Assembly (NCBI RefSeq): GCF_905332535.1
Contig: NZ_CAJOCF010000001.1
Location: 124,001-188,000 of the forward strand
Origin: Latilactobacillus fragifolii
GTDB taxonomy: Bacteria > Bacillota > Bacilli > Lactobacillales > Lactobacillaceae
Direction: 5' to 3'
DNA: 64,000 nucleotides
Made by a program: the position numbers and the translations under genes. Within the stretch, counting starts at the first letter, position 1. Each line of letters begins with the position of its first letter. Positions 1-9,973 of this stretch are shown here, piece by piece. The notes beneath the pieces are model-generated. The model was not told the origin of the DNA. It worked only from the letters and a program-made list of their open reading frames with translations, and searched no databases.

Positions 1-1269
1 TTAGTCGTTGCTGCTGATGACGGTGTAATGCCACAAACAATCGAAGCAATCAACCATGCGAAGGCTGCTAAAGCTCCAATCATCGTTGCGGTGAATAAGA
101 TTGATAAACCAGGTGCAAATCCGGATCACGTTATGGAACAATTGATGGGTTACGGCCTTGTTCCTGAAGACTGGGGTGGCGATACCATCTTTGTTAAGAT
201 CTCAGCTAAGACTGGTGAAAACATTGATGAATTGCTTGAAATGGTTCTTCTTGAAGCCGATGTGCTTGAATTGAAGGCTAACCCAGATCAAAAAGCAGTT
301 GGGACAGTTATTGAAGCTCGTCTTGATAAGGGGAAAGGGCCTGTTGCCTCACTCTTAATTCAACAAGGGACATTGAAAATTGGTGATCCAATTGTTGTTG
401 GGAATACCTTTGGGCGTGTCCGGGTCATGACCAATGATCGTGGCCGCCGTGTTAAAGAAGTCTTCCCATCAGAACCAGTTGAAATTACTGGGTTAAATGA
501 TGTGCCACAAGCAGCTGATCGTTTCGTTGTCTTTGAAGATGAAAAGACAGCGCGTGCTGCTGGTGAAGAACGTGCTAAACGGGCCCTCTTGAAGGAACGT
601 AGCCGTTCAAATCCGGTCACATTAGATAACTTGTTCGAAACAATGAAACAAGGTGAACTAAAAGAAGTTGACGTTATTATTAAAGCCGATGTTCAAGGCT
701 CAACAGAAGCCTTGGCTGGGAGCTTACGGAAGATTGAAGTCGAAGGCGTCCGCGTGAATATTATTCATGAAGCCGTTGGTGCGATTAACGAAAGTGATGT
801 CACATTAGCTGCTGCAAGTAACGCCATTATCATCGGGTTCAATGTTCGGCCAACGCCACAAGCTAAGATCCAGGCTGAGGCTGAACAAGTCGATATTCGT
901 TTACACCGAATTATCTACAACGCAATCGAAGAAATCGAAGCTGCGATGAAGGGTATGTTAGAACCAGTTTACGAAGAAAAAGTAACGGGTCAATTAACAG
1001 TTCGCGAAACATACCATGTTTCGAAAATCGGGACCATTGCCGGTTGTATCGTTGACACTGGTGTTATCAAACGTGATAGCGGCGTCCGCTTAATTCGTGA
1101 CGGAATCGTGATTTATGAAGGTAAACTTTCAAGCTTGAAACGTTTCAAAGATGACGTTAAAGAAGTCAAAACCGGCTTTGAATGTGGTGTGACAATCGAA
1201 GATTACAATGATATTAAGATTGATGATCAAATTGAAGCCTACGTGATGGAAGAAGTACCTGTTAAATAA
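1..1269 (+). CDS. infB: translation initiation factor IF-2, C-terminal part (5' end outside window)
   Basis: IF-2 is the GTPase that brings fMet-tRNA to the 30S subunit and promotes subunit joining. The frame is open from base 1, so the N-terminus and most of the G domain lie before the window. Visible are the end of the G domain with the guanine-specificity motif NKID, the following SAKTGE motif, then beta-barrel domain II and domains III and IV up to the C-terminus. It is followed 22 bases later by rbfA, the usual nusA-infB-rbfA order of Firmicutes. Identification is secure; only the missing start is uncertain. Confidence 0.97.
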   Translation, partial: LVVAADDGVMPQTIEAINHAKAAKAPIIVAVNKIDKPGANPDHVMEQLMGYGLVPEDWGGDTIFVKISAKTGENIDELLEMVLLEADVLELKANPDQKAVGTVIEARLDKGKGPVASLLIQQGTLKIGDPIVVGNTFGRVRVMTNDRGRRVKEVFPSEPVEITGLNDVPQAADRFVVFEDEKTARAAGEERAKRALLKERSRSNPVTLDNLFETMKQGELKEVDVIIKADVQGSTEALAGSLRKIEVEGVRVNIIHEAVGAINESDVTLAAASNAIIIGFNVRPTPQAKIQAEAEQVDIRLHRIIYNAIEEIEAAMKGMLEPVYEEKVTGQLTVRETYHVSKIGTIAGCIVDTGVIKRDSGVRLIRDGIVIYEGKLSSLKRFKDDVKEVKTGFECGVTIEDYNDIKIDDQIEAYVMEEVPVK

Positions 1270-1291
1270 TTAATTTACAGGAGGACAAGCA

Positions 1292-1648
1292 ATGAAACAT
1301 CGTGTTGGTCGGGTTGAACAAGAAATTCAACGAGAAATAAATGATATTTTATTAAAAAGAGTGCGTGATCCCCGCGTTGAAGGGGTCACAATCACTGATA
1401 TTAGTCTCAGTGGTGACTTACAACATGTTAAAGTTTATTACAGCATTTTATCTGGCTTAGCAAGTGATGCTGAAAAGACTCAAGCTGGGTTAGATAAAGC
1501 TAAAGGATTGGTTCGCAGCGAACTTGGTCAACGGATTAAGTTGTACAAGATTCCAGAAATCACCTTTGAACAAGACGGTTCAGTGCGGTATGGTGAACAT
1601 ATCGATGAATTATTACGTAAGTTACACGAAGATGAAGCACAGCGCTAA
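1292..1648 (+). CDS. rbfA: 30S ribosome-binding factor A
   Basis: A 118-residue protein of normal RbfA length, which helps mature the 5' end of 16S rRNA on the 30S subunit, notably in the cold. It has the family N-terminal pattern [13 protein letters not shown] and the KH-like core with VKVYYSIL. An AGGAGG site lies 9 bases before the ATG. It is the last gene of the infB operon and is followed by a terminator. Confidence 0.95.
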   Translation: MKHRVGRVEQEIQREINDILLKRVRDPRVEGVTITDISLSGDLQHVKVYYSILSGLASDAEKTQAGLDKAKGLVRSELGQRIKLYKIPEITFEQDGSVRYGEHIDELLRKLHEDEAQR

Positions 1649-1654
1649 GCTGTT

Positions 1655-1688
1655 AAAAAAGGATTGAGCGAAAGCTTGATCCTTTTTT
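1655..1688 (+). terminator. rho-independent terminator after rbfA
   Basis: An A-rich arm and GGATTGAGC pair through a GAAA loop with GCTTGATCC followed by TTTTTT. It closes the infB-rbfA transcript. Confidence 0.85.
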
Positions 1689-1777
1689 GGTGGGCAAATG
1701 GATTTTTGAAAGCTAGCTTCTGTCCGTTGCACCATGGCGCAAATAATCAAAGCTCCGCCGTTTTCAAGCATACTCTA

Positions 1778-1786
1778 TGCTATAAT
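1778..1786 (+). promoter_or_regulatory. extended -10 promoter for truB-ribF-hemW
   Basis: TGCTATAAT is a consensus extended -10 element; no good -35 is seen. Transcription from it would begin near 1793, which excludes the long start at 1734 and supports the start of truB at 1818. Confidence 0.6.
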
Positions 1787-1817
1787 AGTAAAGTTAATAG
1801 TTAGAAGGAGATTATTT

Positions 1818-2735
1818 ATGGACGGCATTGTACCTTTATATAAAGAACGTGGCATGACGAGTAACGATTGTGTCTTTAAAGTGCGTCGTATTTTACACAT
1901 GAAGAAAGTCGGCCATTCTGGCACGTTGGATCCGAACGTTGATGGTGTACTACCAATCTGTATTGGCCAGGCAACCAAAGTCGTTGATCAATTGGTGCAT
2001 TCTGGTAAAGTCTATACGGGTGAAATCACCCTGGGCTTATCAACAACTACTGAAGACTTAGACGGTGAAATAGTTGAAGAGGCACGTTTAACAGAGCCTT
2101 TTTCAACTGAGAAAATCAAAGCAACGCTTGCGAGTTTTCTTGGTGATTCGATTCAGATTCCACCAATGTTTTCGGCCGTGAAAGTTAACGGTCGGCGTTT
2201 ATACGACTATGCGCGTGCTGGCGATCCAGTCGAACGGCCGCAACGGTCAATCACGATTACGCAGTTTGATCTGGATGGTGAACCACAATTTGACGCTGAA
2301 TCCGGACGGCAAACATTTCGATTTATTGTCGGTTGCTCAAAGGGGACTTATATCCGGACCTTAGCCGTTGATTTCGGTCGTAAACTTGGTTTACCCGCAG
2401 TGATGTCCGATTTAACGCGTCTTAAGAGTGGCGGGATTCAAATCGGGAGTTGTATTTCTTTGGAACAATTGGCGCAAAAGGCTGAAGCAGGTGAACTGGC
2501 AGACGTTTTATTGCCAATTGACCATGTATTTGAAGCGTATAAGAAGGTTGCTTTAGATGATGATCAATGGGCCAAGCTTTTAAACGGGGTATTTTTGACA
2601 CTACCAGAACAAACCGATGAAATTGTTGCGTTGACCTATCAAGGGCACATTAAGGCGCTCTATCAAGTTGAAAAACCAGCACAACATCTTTATCGCCCTT
2701 ATAAAATGTATTTACAAAATCAAGGAACTCATTAA
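1818..2735 (+). CDS. truB: tRNA pseudouridine(55) synthase
   Basis: TruB converts U55 of the T-loop of tRNAs to pseudouridine. The catalytic motif GTLDPNVDGVLP carries the nucleophilic Asp, and the downstream KGTYIRTLAVDFG motif is typical. Start chosen at the ATG at 1818 (305 aa) because AGAAGGAGA lies just upstream and a -10 box at 1781 sits inside the longer open frame that begins at 1734. First gene of a truB-ribF-hemW transcript, with 18 bases to ribF. Confidence 0.94.
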   Translation: MDGIVPLYKERGMTSNDCVFKVRRILHMKKVGHSGTLDPNVDGVLPICIGQATKVVDQLVHSGKVYTGEITLGLSTTTEDLDGEIVEEARLTEPFSTEKIKATLASFLGDSIQIPPMFSAVKVNGRRLYDYARAGDPVERPQRSITITQFDLDGEPQFDAESGRQTFRFIVGCSKGTYIRTLAVDFGRKLGLPAVMSDLTRLKSGGIQIGSCISLEQLAQKAEAGELADVLLPIDHVFEAYKKVALDDDQWAKLLNGVFLTLPEQTDEIVALTYQGHIKALYQVEKPAQHLYRPYKMYLQNQGTH

Positions 2736-2753
2736 AAAAACTAGGTGAAAAAT

Positions 2754-3707
2754 ATGCGGGTCATTGAATTAATTCATCCATATTCCAAAGAACAAGTGCC
2801 AGTAGACCAAGTGGTTTTAGCACTTGGCTTTTTTGATGGCGTGCACCGTGGCCATCAAGCTGTGATTCAAAAGGCAAAACAAATTGCGGTTCAAAAAAGC
2901 TTACCATTAGCTGTGATGACGTTTGACATTCATCCGGCCATTGTTTACCGCAATGCTGATCGCCAAACGTTCCGTTATTTATCAACGATTGAACGCAAAC
3001 AAGAATTGATGGCGGATTTAGGGGTAGATGTTTTGTACATCGTGCACTTTAATGAAGCATTTGCTAAATTAGCGCCACAAGCATTTGTCGACCAATATTT
3101 AGTCGCTTTACATGCGGAGACAGTAGTAGCTGGTTTTGATTATACGTACGGTAAGCAAGCGATTGCCAATATGACGACATTGGCAGACTATGCCAAAGGA
3201 CGGTTTGATATTGTGACCGTTGCCGAACATGATTACCATGGTGCCAAAATTGGCTCAACATTAGTGCGGGCGGATTTAGATGCTGGCAAGATTGCGAAAG
3301 TAAACGAATTGCTCGGTTATATTTACCAAACAACAGGTGAAGTGGTCCATGGAGAAGCGCGCGGGCGGCAATTAGGCTTTCCCACCGCCAATATTGAAAC
3401 CAAACGACCAGAACGATTGCCGGGGATTGGAATTTATGCGGTGCGCTTATTTGTGCGCGGTCAATGGTATTTAGGCATGGCATCAATCGGCCGCAATGTC
3501 ACGTTCCATAGCAATAATCCAGTAACAGTGGAGATTAACTTATTAGACTTCAATGCTGATATTTATGGTGAACAGGTTAAAGTTGATTGGTATCATTATT
3601 TACGTGGCGAAGTGAAGTTTGACTCCGCAGAAGCTTTGATTAACCAATTGCACCAAGACGAAGCTGATACCCGAACTTATTTTGAGAAATTAGAGGCACA
3701 ATATTAA
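2754..3707 (+). CDS. ribF: bifunctional riboflavin kinase / FAD synthetase
   Basis: Makes FMN and then FAD from riboflavin. The N-terminal nucleotidyltransferase domain has LGFFDGVHRGHQ; the C-terminal flavokinase domain has the GFPTANI loop. 317 residues, normal for the family. The ATG at 2754 has AGGTGA six bases upstream; a GTG at 2745 is possible but lies on top of that site. The truB-ribF pairing is conserved in Firmicutes. The stop overlaps the next start by one base (TAATG). Confidence 0.94.
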   Translation: MRVIELIHPYSKEQVPVDQVVLALGFFDGVHRGHQAVIQKAKQIAVQKSLPLAVMTFDIHPAIVYRNADRQTFRYLSTIERKQELMADLGVDVLYIVHFNEAFAKLAPQAFVDQYLVALHAETVVAGFDYTYGKQAIANMTTLADYAKGRFDIVTVAEHDYHGAKIGSTLVRADLDAGKIAKVNELLGYIYQTTGEVVHGEARGRQLGFPTANIETKRPERLPGIGIYAVRLFVRGQWYLGMASIGRNVTFHSNNPVTVEINLLDFNADIYGEQVKVDWYHYLRGEVKFDSAEALINQLHQDEADTRTYFEKLEAQY

Positions 3708-4846
3708 TGGCAGGCGCTTATATTCACATTCCATTTTGCGAGCATATTTGTTATTATTGCGATTTCAACAAGGTTTTCATTGAAGGCCAACCGGTCGATG
3801 AATATGTTGATAAGTTGATTTTCGAATTCCAATTAGTAATGGCAGAATACCCAGACGAAAAAATTGATACAATCTATGTCGGTGGCGGGACGCCCACGAC
3901 TTTATCACCCGCACAACTGCAACGTCTTATTGACGGGATTCATCAATACTTACCGTATGAAGGCGGCGAGTTTACGTTTGAAGCTAACCCGAATGATCTG
4001 CAAGATACTGAGAAATTGCAAGTTTTAAAAGACAACGGTGTTAATCGTTTAAGTATCGGCGTGCAGTCGTTTAACGATCAGATTCTAAAACAAATTGGGC
4101 GCATTCACCGGAGCGCAGACGTTTATCGGGCCATTGCTAACGCCCGTAAGGTCGGCTTTGAAAATATGAGTATCGATTTGATTTTTCGTTTACCTCAACA
4201 AAGTGAAGCGGATTTCATGGATAGTTTGAACAAGGCAATCGAACTTGATTTGCCACACTATTCGACGTATTCGTTGATTCTCGAACGGAAAACAATTTTT
4301 TACAACTTGATGCGTCAAGGTAAGTTGCACCTACCATCGCAAGATGTTGAAGCACATATGTATCAGGCGGCAATTGATAGTTTCCACAAGGCTGGCTTAG
4401 AGCAGTACGAAATTAGTAATTTTGCTAAACCGGGCTTTCAATCTGCCCATAATTTAACTTACTGGCACAATGAAAAATATTTTGGCTTTGGGGCCGGTGC
4501 ATATGGTTACTTAGGGAAGGACCGCTACCATAACTTTGGCCCAATTCAACAATATCTAGAACCTTTAAGAGCGAACAAGGTGCCAGTGATTGAACGGCAT
4601 GTTCTACCATTGACCGAACAGATGGAAGAAGAACTCTTCCTCGGGTTACGGACGATGCAAGGGGTATCCATCAGTCATTTCCAAGACAAATTCAATTATC
4701 CATTACAAAATGTTTATGGCGAAACAGTTGCGACGCAAATTGCCAAAGGCTATCTCCAACAAGACGGTGACTGGCTAAGATTAACCGAAACGGGAAAGTT
4801 CTTAGGTAATGAAGTCTTCCAAGAATTTTTACTAGATAGCTATTAA
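3707..4846 (+). CDS. hemW: radical SAM protein of the HemW (HemN-like) family
   Basis: 379 residues with the radical-SAM cluster motif CEHICYYC (CX3CX2C) near residue 10, then VGGGTPT for SAM binding and a C-terminal HemN-type domain. Members are often annotated as coproporphyrinogen III dehydrogenase, but family members with this spacing are known as HemW heme chaperones, and no heme biosynthesis genes lie nearby. Translationally coupled to ribF by a one-base overlap. In many Firmicutes the gene lies just before hrcA, as here. Confidence 0.88.
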   Translation: MAGAYIHIPFCEHICYYCDFNKVFIEGQPVDEYVDKLIFEFQLVMAEYPDEKIDTIYVGGGTPTTLSPAQLQRLIDGIHQYLPYEGGEFTFEANPNDLQDTEKLQVLKDNGVNRLSIGVQSFNDQILKQIGRIHRSADVYRAIANARKVGFENMSIDLIFRLPQQSEADFMDSLNKAIELDLPHYSTYSLILERKTIFYNLMRQGKLHLPSQDVEAHMYQAAIDSFHKAGLEQYEISNFAKPGFQSAHNLTYWHNEKYFGFGAGAYGYLGKDRYHNFGPIQQYLEPLRANKVPVIERHVLPLTEQMEEELFLGLRTMQGVSISHFQDKFNYPLQNVYGETVATQIAKGYLQQDGDWLRLTETGKFLGNEVFQEFLLDSY

Positions 4847-4885
4847 GTGGGTCCAAGCCAAGAATCTGCCAATCACGAAACTACC

Positions 4886-4926
4886 AATAGCGCGTTACTT
4901 TTAATTCAGAAGCAACGCGCTATTAT
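4886..4926 (+). terminator. terminator after hemW
   Basis: AATAGCGCGTT pairs perfectly with AACGCGCTATT across a 17-base loop and is followed by ATTTT. It separates hemW from the heat-shock operon. Confidence 0.75.
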
Positions 4927-5002
4927 TTTGCCCTTTGGTCTGGGAGAGTTCTCCGTCTAAAGACCGATTTTCAGTAATTTCGTAAAAAAGACGGTGCGTT
5001 TC

Positions 5003-5031
5003 TTGACTTTATTTGACGTTCTTGCTATATT
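5003..5031 (+). promoter_or_regulatory. sigma-A promoter of the hrcA-grpE-dnaK operon
   Basis: TTGACT, 17 bases, TATATT. The CIRCE operator begins 11 bases after the -10, so HrcA bound there would block initiation. Confidence 0.85.
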
Positions 5032-5042
5032 AATACTTGTAA

Positions 5043-5069
5043 TTAGCACTCATGATATTCAAGTGCTAA
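5043..5069 (+). promoter_or_regulatory. CIRCE operator (HrcA site)
   Basis: TTAGCACTC, 9 bases, AAGTGCTAA. The consensus is TTAGCACTC-N9-GAGTGCTAA, so only one base of the right arm deviates. It lies in the 5' leader, 14 bases before the hrcA start, the classical autoregulatory place. Confidence 0.93.
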
Positions 5070-5083
5070 AAAGAGGTGATGAC

Positions 5084-6142
5084 ATGCTGACCGAAAGACA
5101 ATTAATGATTTTGAAAGAAATTATTCGTCTTTTTACAGAGAGTGGTCAGCCAGTGGGTTCTAAGAAGTTAATGGCAGAACTACCGGTACACGTTAGCTCT
5201 GCAACAATTCGTAATGACATGGCTGATTTAGAAAGTGTCGGTTTAATTGAGAAGACGCATTCGTCATCTGGACGGGTACCGTCGACGCAAGGCTATCGAT
5301 ACTATCTAGACCATCTCATGCAGCCAGCAACCCTCAATCCTGTTGATGTGGCAACCGTCCAAAAATCATTTGGACAACACTATCATAAGATTGATGAAAT
5401 CGTCTCACAATCGGCCAATATCTTATCGAACCTAACAAACTATACCGCAATTACGTTAGGACCAGAAGTGGCTGAGATTCGGTTAACTGGTTTTCGTCTA
5501 GTACCATTGAGTAATCACCAAGTGATGGCGATTATCGTGACGAGTGCAGGGACGGTTGATAATCAGGTATTTACCATTCCACAAACGATTTCGGGTGATG
5601 AACTCGAAAAAGCGATTCGAATCATTAATGATCACCTAGTTGGCTTACCGTTAACTGTGGTTAGTCAGAAGTTAAAAACGGATGTACCGGCGTTATTAGC
5701 CCAGTACATGGCTTCGCCGACCGGCTTTTTGGACATCTTTGATGATGTTTTGAAGAAGGCGAGTCAAGAGCGCTTATTTGTTGGTGGTCAGATGAATTTG
5801 TTGAATTTTTCAGAGTTCTCTGATGTTACGCAACTTAAGTCGTTGTATGACATGATTAATCGTTCAGAGGATTTAGCTAAGTTGCTAGATCTATCCCCTG
5901 GAGGCGCCGATAGCCAAGTTCAGGTTCGCCTGGGCACCGAGATGGCCAACGATCTGTTGAAAGATTATAGTCTGATGACTGTTAATTATGACGTTGGCGA
6001 ACATGGCCAGGGGGTCATTGCACTACTGGGCCCCACTAGCATGCCCTATTCGCGGATGATTGGGTTACTCGATTTATTCCGTGAGGAGTTAGCGAAGAAA
6101 TTAATTGATTATTATGCGAATTTCGATGATAATCAATCTTAA
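5084..6142 (+). CDS. hrcA: heat-inducible transcription repressor HrcA
   Basis: Represses class I heat-shock genes through CIRCE; it depends on GroEL for folding. The N-terminal winged helix includes [13 protein letters not shown] and the HSSSGRVPS segment. The ATG at 5084 (352 aa, normal length) has AGAGGTGAT upstream; an open frame upstream to 4994 would run through the promoter and CIRCE and is rejected. First gene of hrcA-grpE-dnaK, with dnaJ following. Confidence 0.95.
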   Translation: MLTERQLMILKEIIRLFTESGQPVGSKKLMAELPVHVSSATIRNDMADLESVGLIEKTHSSSGRVPSTQGYRYYLDHLMQPATLNPVDVATVQKSFGQHYHKIDEIVSQSANILSNLTNYTAITLGPEVAEIRLTGFRLVPLSNHQVMAIIVTSAGTVDNQVFTIPQTISGDELEKAIRIINDHLVGLPLTVVSQKLKTDVPALLAQYMASPTGFLDIFDDVLKKASQERLFVGGQMNLLNFSEFSDVTQLKSLYDMINRSEDLAKLLDLSPGGADSQVQVRLGTEMANDLLKDYSLMTVNYDVGEHGQGVIALLGPTSMPYSRMIGLLDLFREELAKKLIDYYANFDDNQS

Positions 6143-6157
6143 AAGGAGCGTGTTTGT

Positions 6158-6775
6158 TTGACCAAGCAAGAAAAGGCTGAAAAACAAGAAAAGCCAGTAG
6201 CAGAATTGCCAGAAACAGAAACAACTAAAGAAGAAACACCATTTGAACCTGAATTAGAAGCAGATGAAGTGACAGCAAGTGAAGATGGTGCACCGGAAGA
6301 AGAGGCAGCAAAGCCTGATTTAGCGGCTCAACTTGCTGAACTTCAAAAGAAATATGATGATTTAGAGGATAGTTTCTTACGTTCACAAGCTGAAATTAAA
6401 AACATTCAAACCCGCCATCAAAAAGAACAAGCTAGCTTACTAAAATATGATGGTCAATCACTTGCCAAAGATGTCTTACCTGTTTTGGATAATCTTGAAC
6501 GGGCCTTGGCAACTGAAGCAACTGATGAAAGTGCTGAGAGCCTTAAAAAGGGTGTTCAAATGACCTATGATCATATGAAGCATGCTTTAGAAGATCATGG
6601 CGTTAAAGAAATTGAAGCACAAGGCAAAACCTTTGATCCGACCATTCATCAGGCCGTCCAAACGGTCGCTGTTGATGGTGATCAAAAAGCGGATACTGTT
6701 GTACAAGTCTTCCAAAAAGGCTACTACTTGAAGGACCGCGTTCTAAGACCAGCAATGGTCGTCGTTGCACAATAA
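6158..6775 (+). CDS. grpE: nucleotide exchange factor GrpE
   Basis: Releases ADP from DnaK. An acidic, Lys/Glu-rich N-terminal tail (about 60 residues) precedes a long coiled coil and the C-terminal beta domain with VLDNLERAL and the GYYLKDRVLRPAMV signature. Start is a TTG with AAAGGAG nine bases upstream; no ATG is better placed. 205 residues. Confidence 0.94.
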   Translation: MTKQEKAEKQEKPVAELPETETTKEETPFEPELEADEVTASEDGAPEEEAAKPDLAAQLAELQKKYDDLEDSFLRSQAEIKNIQTRHQKEQASLLKYDGQSLAKDVLPVLDNLERALATEATDESAESLKKGVQMTYDHMKHALEDHGVKEIEAQGKTFDPTIHQAVQTVAVDGDQKADTVVQVFQKGYYLKDRVLRPAMVVVAQ

Positions 6776-6809
6776 TTAAACTAAAAATCTAAAAAAGAGG
6801 GTATTTTTT

Positions 6810-8648
6810 ATGAGTAAAGTAATTGGGATTGATTTAGGGACAACCAACTCAGCTGTTGCCGTATTAGAAGGCGGACAACCAAAAATTATCACAAATCCAG
6901 AAGGCGCACGGACAACACCATCTGTTGTGTCATTTAAAAACGGTGAAATCCAAGTTGGGGAAGTGGCAAAACGCCAAGCAATCACTAACCCTGATACAAT
7001 CGCATCAATCAAACGACACATCGGCGAAACAGGCTACAAAGTAACTGTTGGTGACAAATCATACACACCACAAGAAGTTTCAGCAATGATCTTACAATAC
7101 ATCAAGAAATTCGCTGAAGATTACCTTGGTGAAGAAGTTACAGAAGCTGTTATTACAGTACCTGCTTACTTCAATGACTCACAACGTCAAGCAACTAAAG
7201 ATGCCGGTAAGATTGCCGGTTTAGATGTTAAACGGATTATCAACGAACCAACAGCTTCTGCATTGGCTTACGGTTTGGATAAGACAGAAACAGATGAAAA
7301 AGTCTTAGTTTACGACCTTGGTGGTGGGACTTTTGACGTTTCTGTTCTTGAATTAGGCGATGGTGTTTTCCAAGTATTGTCAACAAACGGTGATACCCAT
7401 TTAGGTGGGGATGACTTTGATGAAGCCATCATGAACTGGTTAGTTGAAAACTTCACAGCCGATAACGGTATCGACTTGTCAAAAGACAAGATGGCTATGC
7501 AACGGTTAAAAGATGCTGCTGAAAAAGCTAAGAAAGATTTATCTGGTGTAACAAGTACCCAAATTAGCTTGCCATTTATCTCAGCCGGCGAAAATGGTCC
7601 TTTACATTTGGAAATGACTTTATCACGTGCTGAATTTGATAAGTTAACATCAGACTTAGTTGACCGGACAAAAGCACCTGTTATGAACGCTTTGAAAGAC
7701 GCTGGTTTGGAACCAAGCGATATCAATAAAGTTATCTTAAACGGTGGTTCAACTCGAATTCCTGCTGTTCAAGAAGCCGTTAAGAACTGGACTGGCAAAG
7801 ACCCTGATCACTCAATCAACCCTGACGAAGCGGTTGCACTTGGTGCTGCTGTTCAAGGTGGCGTTATCTCAGGTGACGTTAAAGACGTTGTTTTACTTGA
7901 TGTTACACCATTATCATTAGGGATTGAAACAATGGGTGGGGTCTTCACGAAGTTAATCGATCGTAATACAACGATTCCAACAAGCAAGGCACAAACCTTC
8001 TCAACAGCTGCTGACAACCAACCTGCCGTAGACATCCATGTCTTACAAGGTGAACGTCCAATGGCTGCTGATAACAAGACTTTAGGACGCTTCCAATTAA
8101 CAGATATTCCTGCTGCACCTCGTGGTGTGCCACAAATCGAAGTTAAATTCGATATTGATAAGAACGGGATTGTAAATGTTTCTGCTAAAGACCTTGGTAC
8201 CAACAAGGAACAAAAAATCACAATCAAGAGTAACTCTGGTTTATCAGACGAAGAAATTGATCGGATGATGAAGGAAGCTCAAGAAAACGAAGAAGCCGAT
8301 AAGAAACGTAAAGAAGAAGTTGATTTGAAGAACGATGTTGATCAATTAATCTTCCAAACGGATAAGACTTTGAAAGAGCTTGAAGGTAAAGTTTCTGACG
8401 AAGAATTACAAAAGGCTAAAGATGCTAAAGAAGAATTAGTGAAAGCACAACAAGAAAATAACCTTGAAGATATGAAGACAAAACGCGATGCGTTGAGTGA
8501 AATCGTTCAAGAATTAACAGTTAAGTTATATCAACAAGCTCAAGAAGCACAACAAGCTGCAAGCGGTGCTGAAGGTAATGCAACTGACGGTAAGTCTGAC
8601 GATAGTACTGTTGACGGCGACTTCGAAGAAGTTAAAGACGACAAATAA
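6810..8648 (+). CDS. dnaK: chaperone DnaK (Hsp70)
   Basis: ATP-dependent chaperone for unfolded proteins. 612 residues: ATPase domain starting [18 protein letters not shown], the Hsp70 signatures [12 protein letters not shown] and [14 protein letters not shown], then the peptide-binding domain and a helical lid with a charged tail EEVKDD. Typical Gram-positive form lacking the extra N-terminal loop of Gram-negative DnaK. A terminator separates it from dnaJ. Confidence 0.98.
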   Translation: MSKVIGIDLGTTNSAVAVLEGGQPKIITNPEGARTTPSVVSFKNGEIQVGEVAKRQAITNPDTIASIKRHIGETGYKVTVGDKSYTPQEVSAMILQYIKKFAEDYLGEEVTEAVITVPAYFNDSQRQATKDAGKIAGLDVKRIINEPTASALAYGLDKTETDEKVLVYDLGGGTFDVSVLELGDGVFQVLSTNGDTHLGGDDFDEAIMNWLVENFTADNGIDLSKDKMAMQRLKDAAEKAKKDLSGVTSTQISLPFISAGENGPLHLEMTLSRAEFDKLTSDLVDRTKAPVMNALKDAGLEPSDINKVILNGGSTRIPAVQEAVKNWTGKDPDHSINPDEAVALGAAVQGGVISGDVKDVVLLDVTPLSLGIETMGGVFTKLIDRNTTIPTSKAQTFSTAADNQPAVDIHVLQGERPMAADNKTLGRFQLTDIPAAPRGVPQIEVKFDIDKNGIVNVSAKDLGTNKEQKITIKSNSGLSDEEIDRMMKEAQENEEADKKRKEEVDLKNDVDQLIFQTDKTLKELEGKVSDEELQKAKDAKEELVKAQQENNLEDMKTKRDALSEIVQELTVKLYQQAQEAQQAASGAEGNATDGKSDDSTVDGDFEEVKDDK

Positions 8649-8660
8649 TCACGCGTTTAA

Positions 8661-8703
8661 AAAAAGCCAAAACCTAGTATGGTCTAGGGCCTTGGCTTTT
8701 TTT
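8661..8703 (+). terminator. intra-operon terminator between dnaK and dnaJ
   Basis: AAGCCAA / CCTAG pair with CTAGG / TTGGCTT, followed by a T run. It is strong in appearance, so dnaJ is either reached by partial readthrough or has its own promoter in 8704-8760, where none is clear. Confidence 0.8.
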
Positions 8704-8770
8704 AATCAGTCAATTATGATATCCTTGATAAGGTAGTTTTAACGCGTAAGTATATGAATGGAGGCCCACA

Positions 8771-9919
8771 ATGGCTGATAAAAGAGATTACTATGACGTC
8801 TTAGGGATAAGTAAAGACGCCTCAGATGATGAGATTAAAAAGGCCTATCGTAAACTTTCAAAGAAGTACCATCCAGATATTAATAAAGCGCCAGAAGCAG
8901 AAGCGAAGTTCAAGGAAGTTACAGAAGCGTATGAAGCGTTAAGTGACCCACAAAAACGGGCGGCTTACGATCAATACGGTCATGCTGGCATGAACGGTGG
9001 TTTCGGCGGCGGTGCAGGTCAAGGCTTTAGTGGTGGCTTTGGTGGCGCTGAAGGCTTTGGCGGTTTCGAAGATATCTTTAGTTCATTCTTCGGTGGCGGT
9101 GGTGCGCGGCAACAACCAAATGCCCCGCGTCAAGGTTCAGATTTACAATATCGGATGGATTTGAAGTTCGATGAAGCCATTTTCGGGAAAGAAACTAAAA
9201 TTTCCTATAACCGTGAATCAGAGTGTCACACATGTCATGGCTCTGGTGCTAAACCAGGGACAAGTGCTCAAACGTGTCACAAGTGTCATGGTACAGGTCA
9301 AGTTCAAGTTGAACGCCAAACAGCATTTGGTCGCATGATGGCGCAAGAAGTCTGTGATGTCTGTGGCGGGACTGGTAAAGAAATCAAAGACAAGTGTGAA
9401 ACGTGTCACGGAACCGGTCACGAAGATGAACGCCATACGGTTAAAGTTAAAGTGCCTGCTGGTGTTGAAGATGGCCAACAAATGCGGCTTCAAGGGCAAG
9501 GTGAAGCTGGGACAAACGGGGGCCCATATGGTGATTTATTCATCATTTTCCGCGTGGCACCAAGTGCTGAATTCAAACGTGATGGGGCTCAGATTTATTC
9601 AGAAGTTCCGATTAGCTTCGTCCAAGCTGCGCTCGGGGATGAGATTGAAGTTAACACAGTGCACGGTCCTGTTAAATTAAAAGTGCCCGCGGGAACTCAA
9701 ACCAATACGGTCTTCCGGCTACGCGGTAAGGGTGCGCCTAAGCTCCACGGCACAGGTAACGGGGATCAAAACGTTACAGTCAACATCGTAACGCCAAAGA
9801 ACCTCAATAGTAAGCAACGCGATGCCCTCAAAGCATTTGCAGTAGCAAGTGGTGATTCAGTCAACCCACAAGACAACAACTTATTCGACAAAATTCTGAA
9901 TAAGAAACATAAAAAATAA
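8771..9919 (+). CDS. dnaJ: chaperone DnaJ (Hsp40)
   Basis: Stimulates DnaK ATPase. J domain with YHPDIN (HPD at about residues 33-35), a long Gly/Phe linker, then four zinc motifs [24 protein letters not shown] and CETCHGTG, and the C-terminal substrate-binding domains. 382 residues. GGAGG precedes the ATG. It closes the heat-shock cluster. Confidence 0.97.
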   Translation: MADKRDYYDVLGISKDASDDEIKKAYRKLSKKYHPDINKAPEAEAKFKEVTEAYEALSDPQKRAAYDQYGHAGMNGGFGGGAGQGFSGGFGGAEGFGGFEDIFSSFFGGGGARQQPNAPRQGSDLQYRMDLKFDEAIFGKETKISYNRESECHTCHGSGAKPGTSAQTCHKCHGTGQVQVERQTAFGRMMAQEVCDVCGGTGKEIKDKCETCHGTGHEDERHTVKVKVPAGVEDGQQMRLQGQGEAGTNGGPYGDLFIIFRVAPSAEFKRDGAQIYSEVPISFVQAALGDEIEVNTVHGPVKLKVPAGTQTNTVFRLRGKGAPKLHGTGNGDQNVTVNIVTPKNLNSKQRDALKAFAVASGDSVNPQDNNLFDKILNKKHKK

Positions 9920-9928
9920 AAGCACGTT

Positions 9929-9965
9929 AAAGGGCCGCTGATAAAAAATCAGCGGCCCTTTTTTT
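9929..9965 (+). terminator. terminator after dnaJ
   Basis: AAGGGCCGCTGAT pairs with ATCAGCGGCCCTT around an AAAAA loop, followed by TTTTT. It lies between convergent genes and could serve both strands. Confidence 0.92.
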
Positions 9966-9973
9966 GATACATA

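Noticed and set aside
1734-1817. N-terminal extension of truB
   Set aside because: It contains the promoter -10 box, and a good ribosome site lies at the later ATG.
3064-3486. 140-codon minus-strand frame opposite ribF
   Set aside because: Composition is unlike a real protein, and ribF is certain on the other strand.
4994-5083. N-terminal extension of hrcA
   Set aside because: It would encode the promoter and the CIRCE operator.
7310-8227. Long minus-strand frames opposite dnaK
   Set aside because: Typical antisense shadows of a codon-biased gene; no starts or protein features.
9001-9110. Gly-rich repeated sequence in dnaJ as a DNA repeat element
   Set aside because: It is the normal Gly/Phe linker of DnaJ.
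9354-9680. 108-codon frame inside dnaJ on the same strand
   Set aside because: Out-of-frame shadow of the zinc-finger region of dnaJ; no ribosome site.
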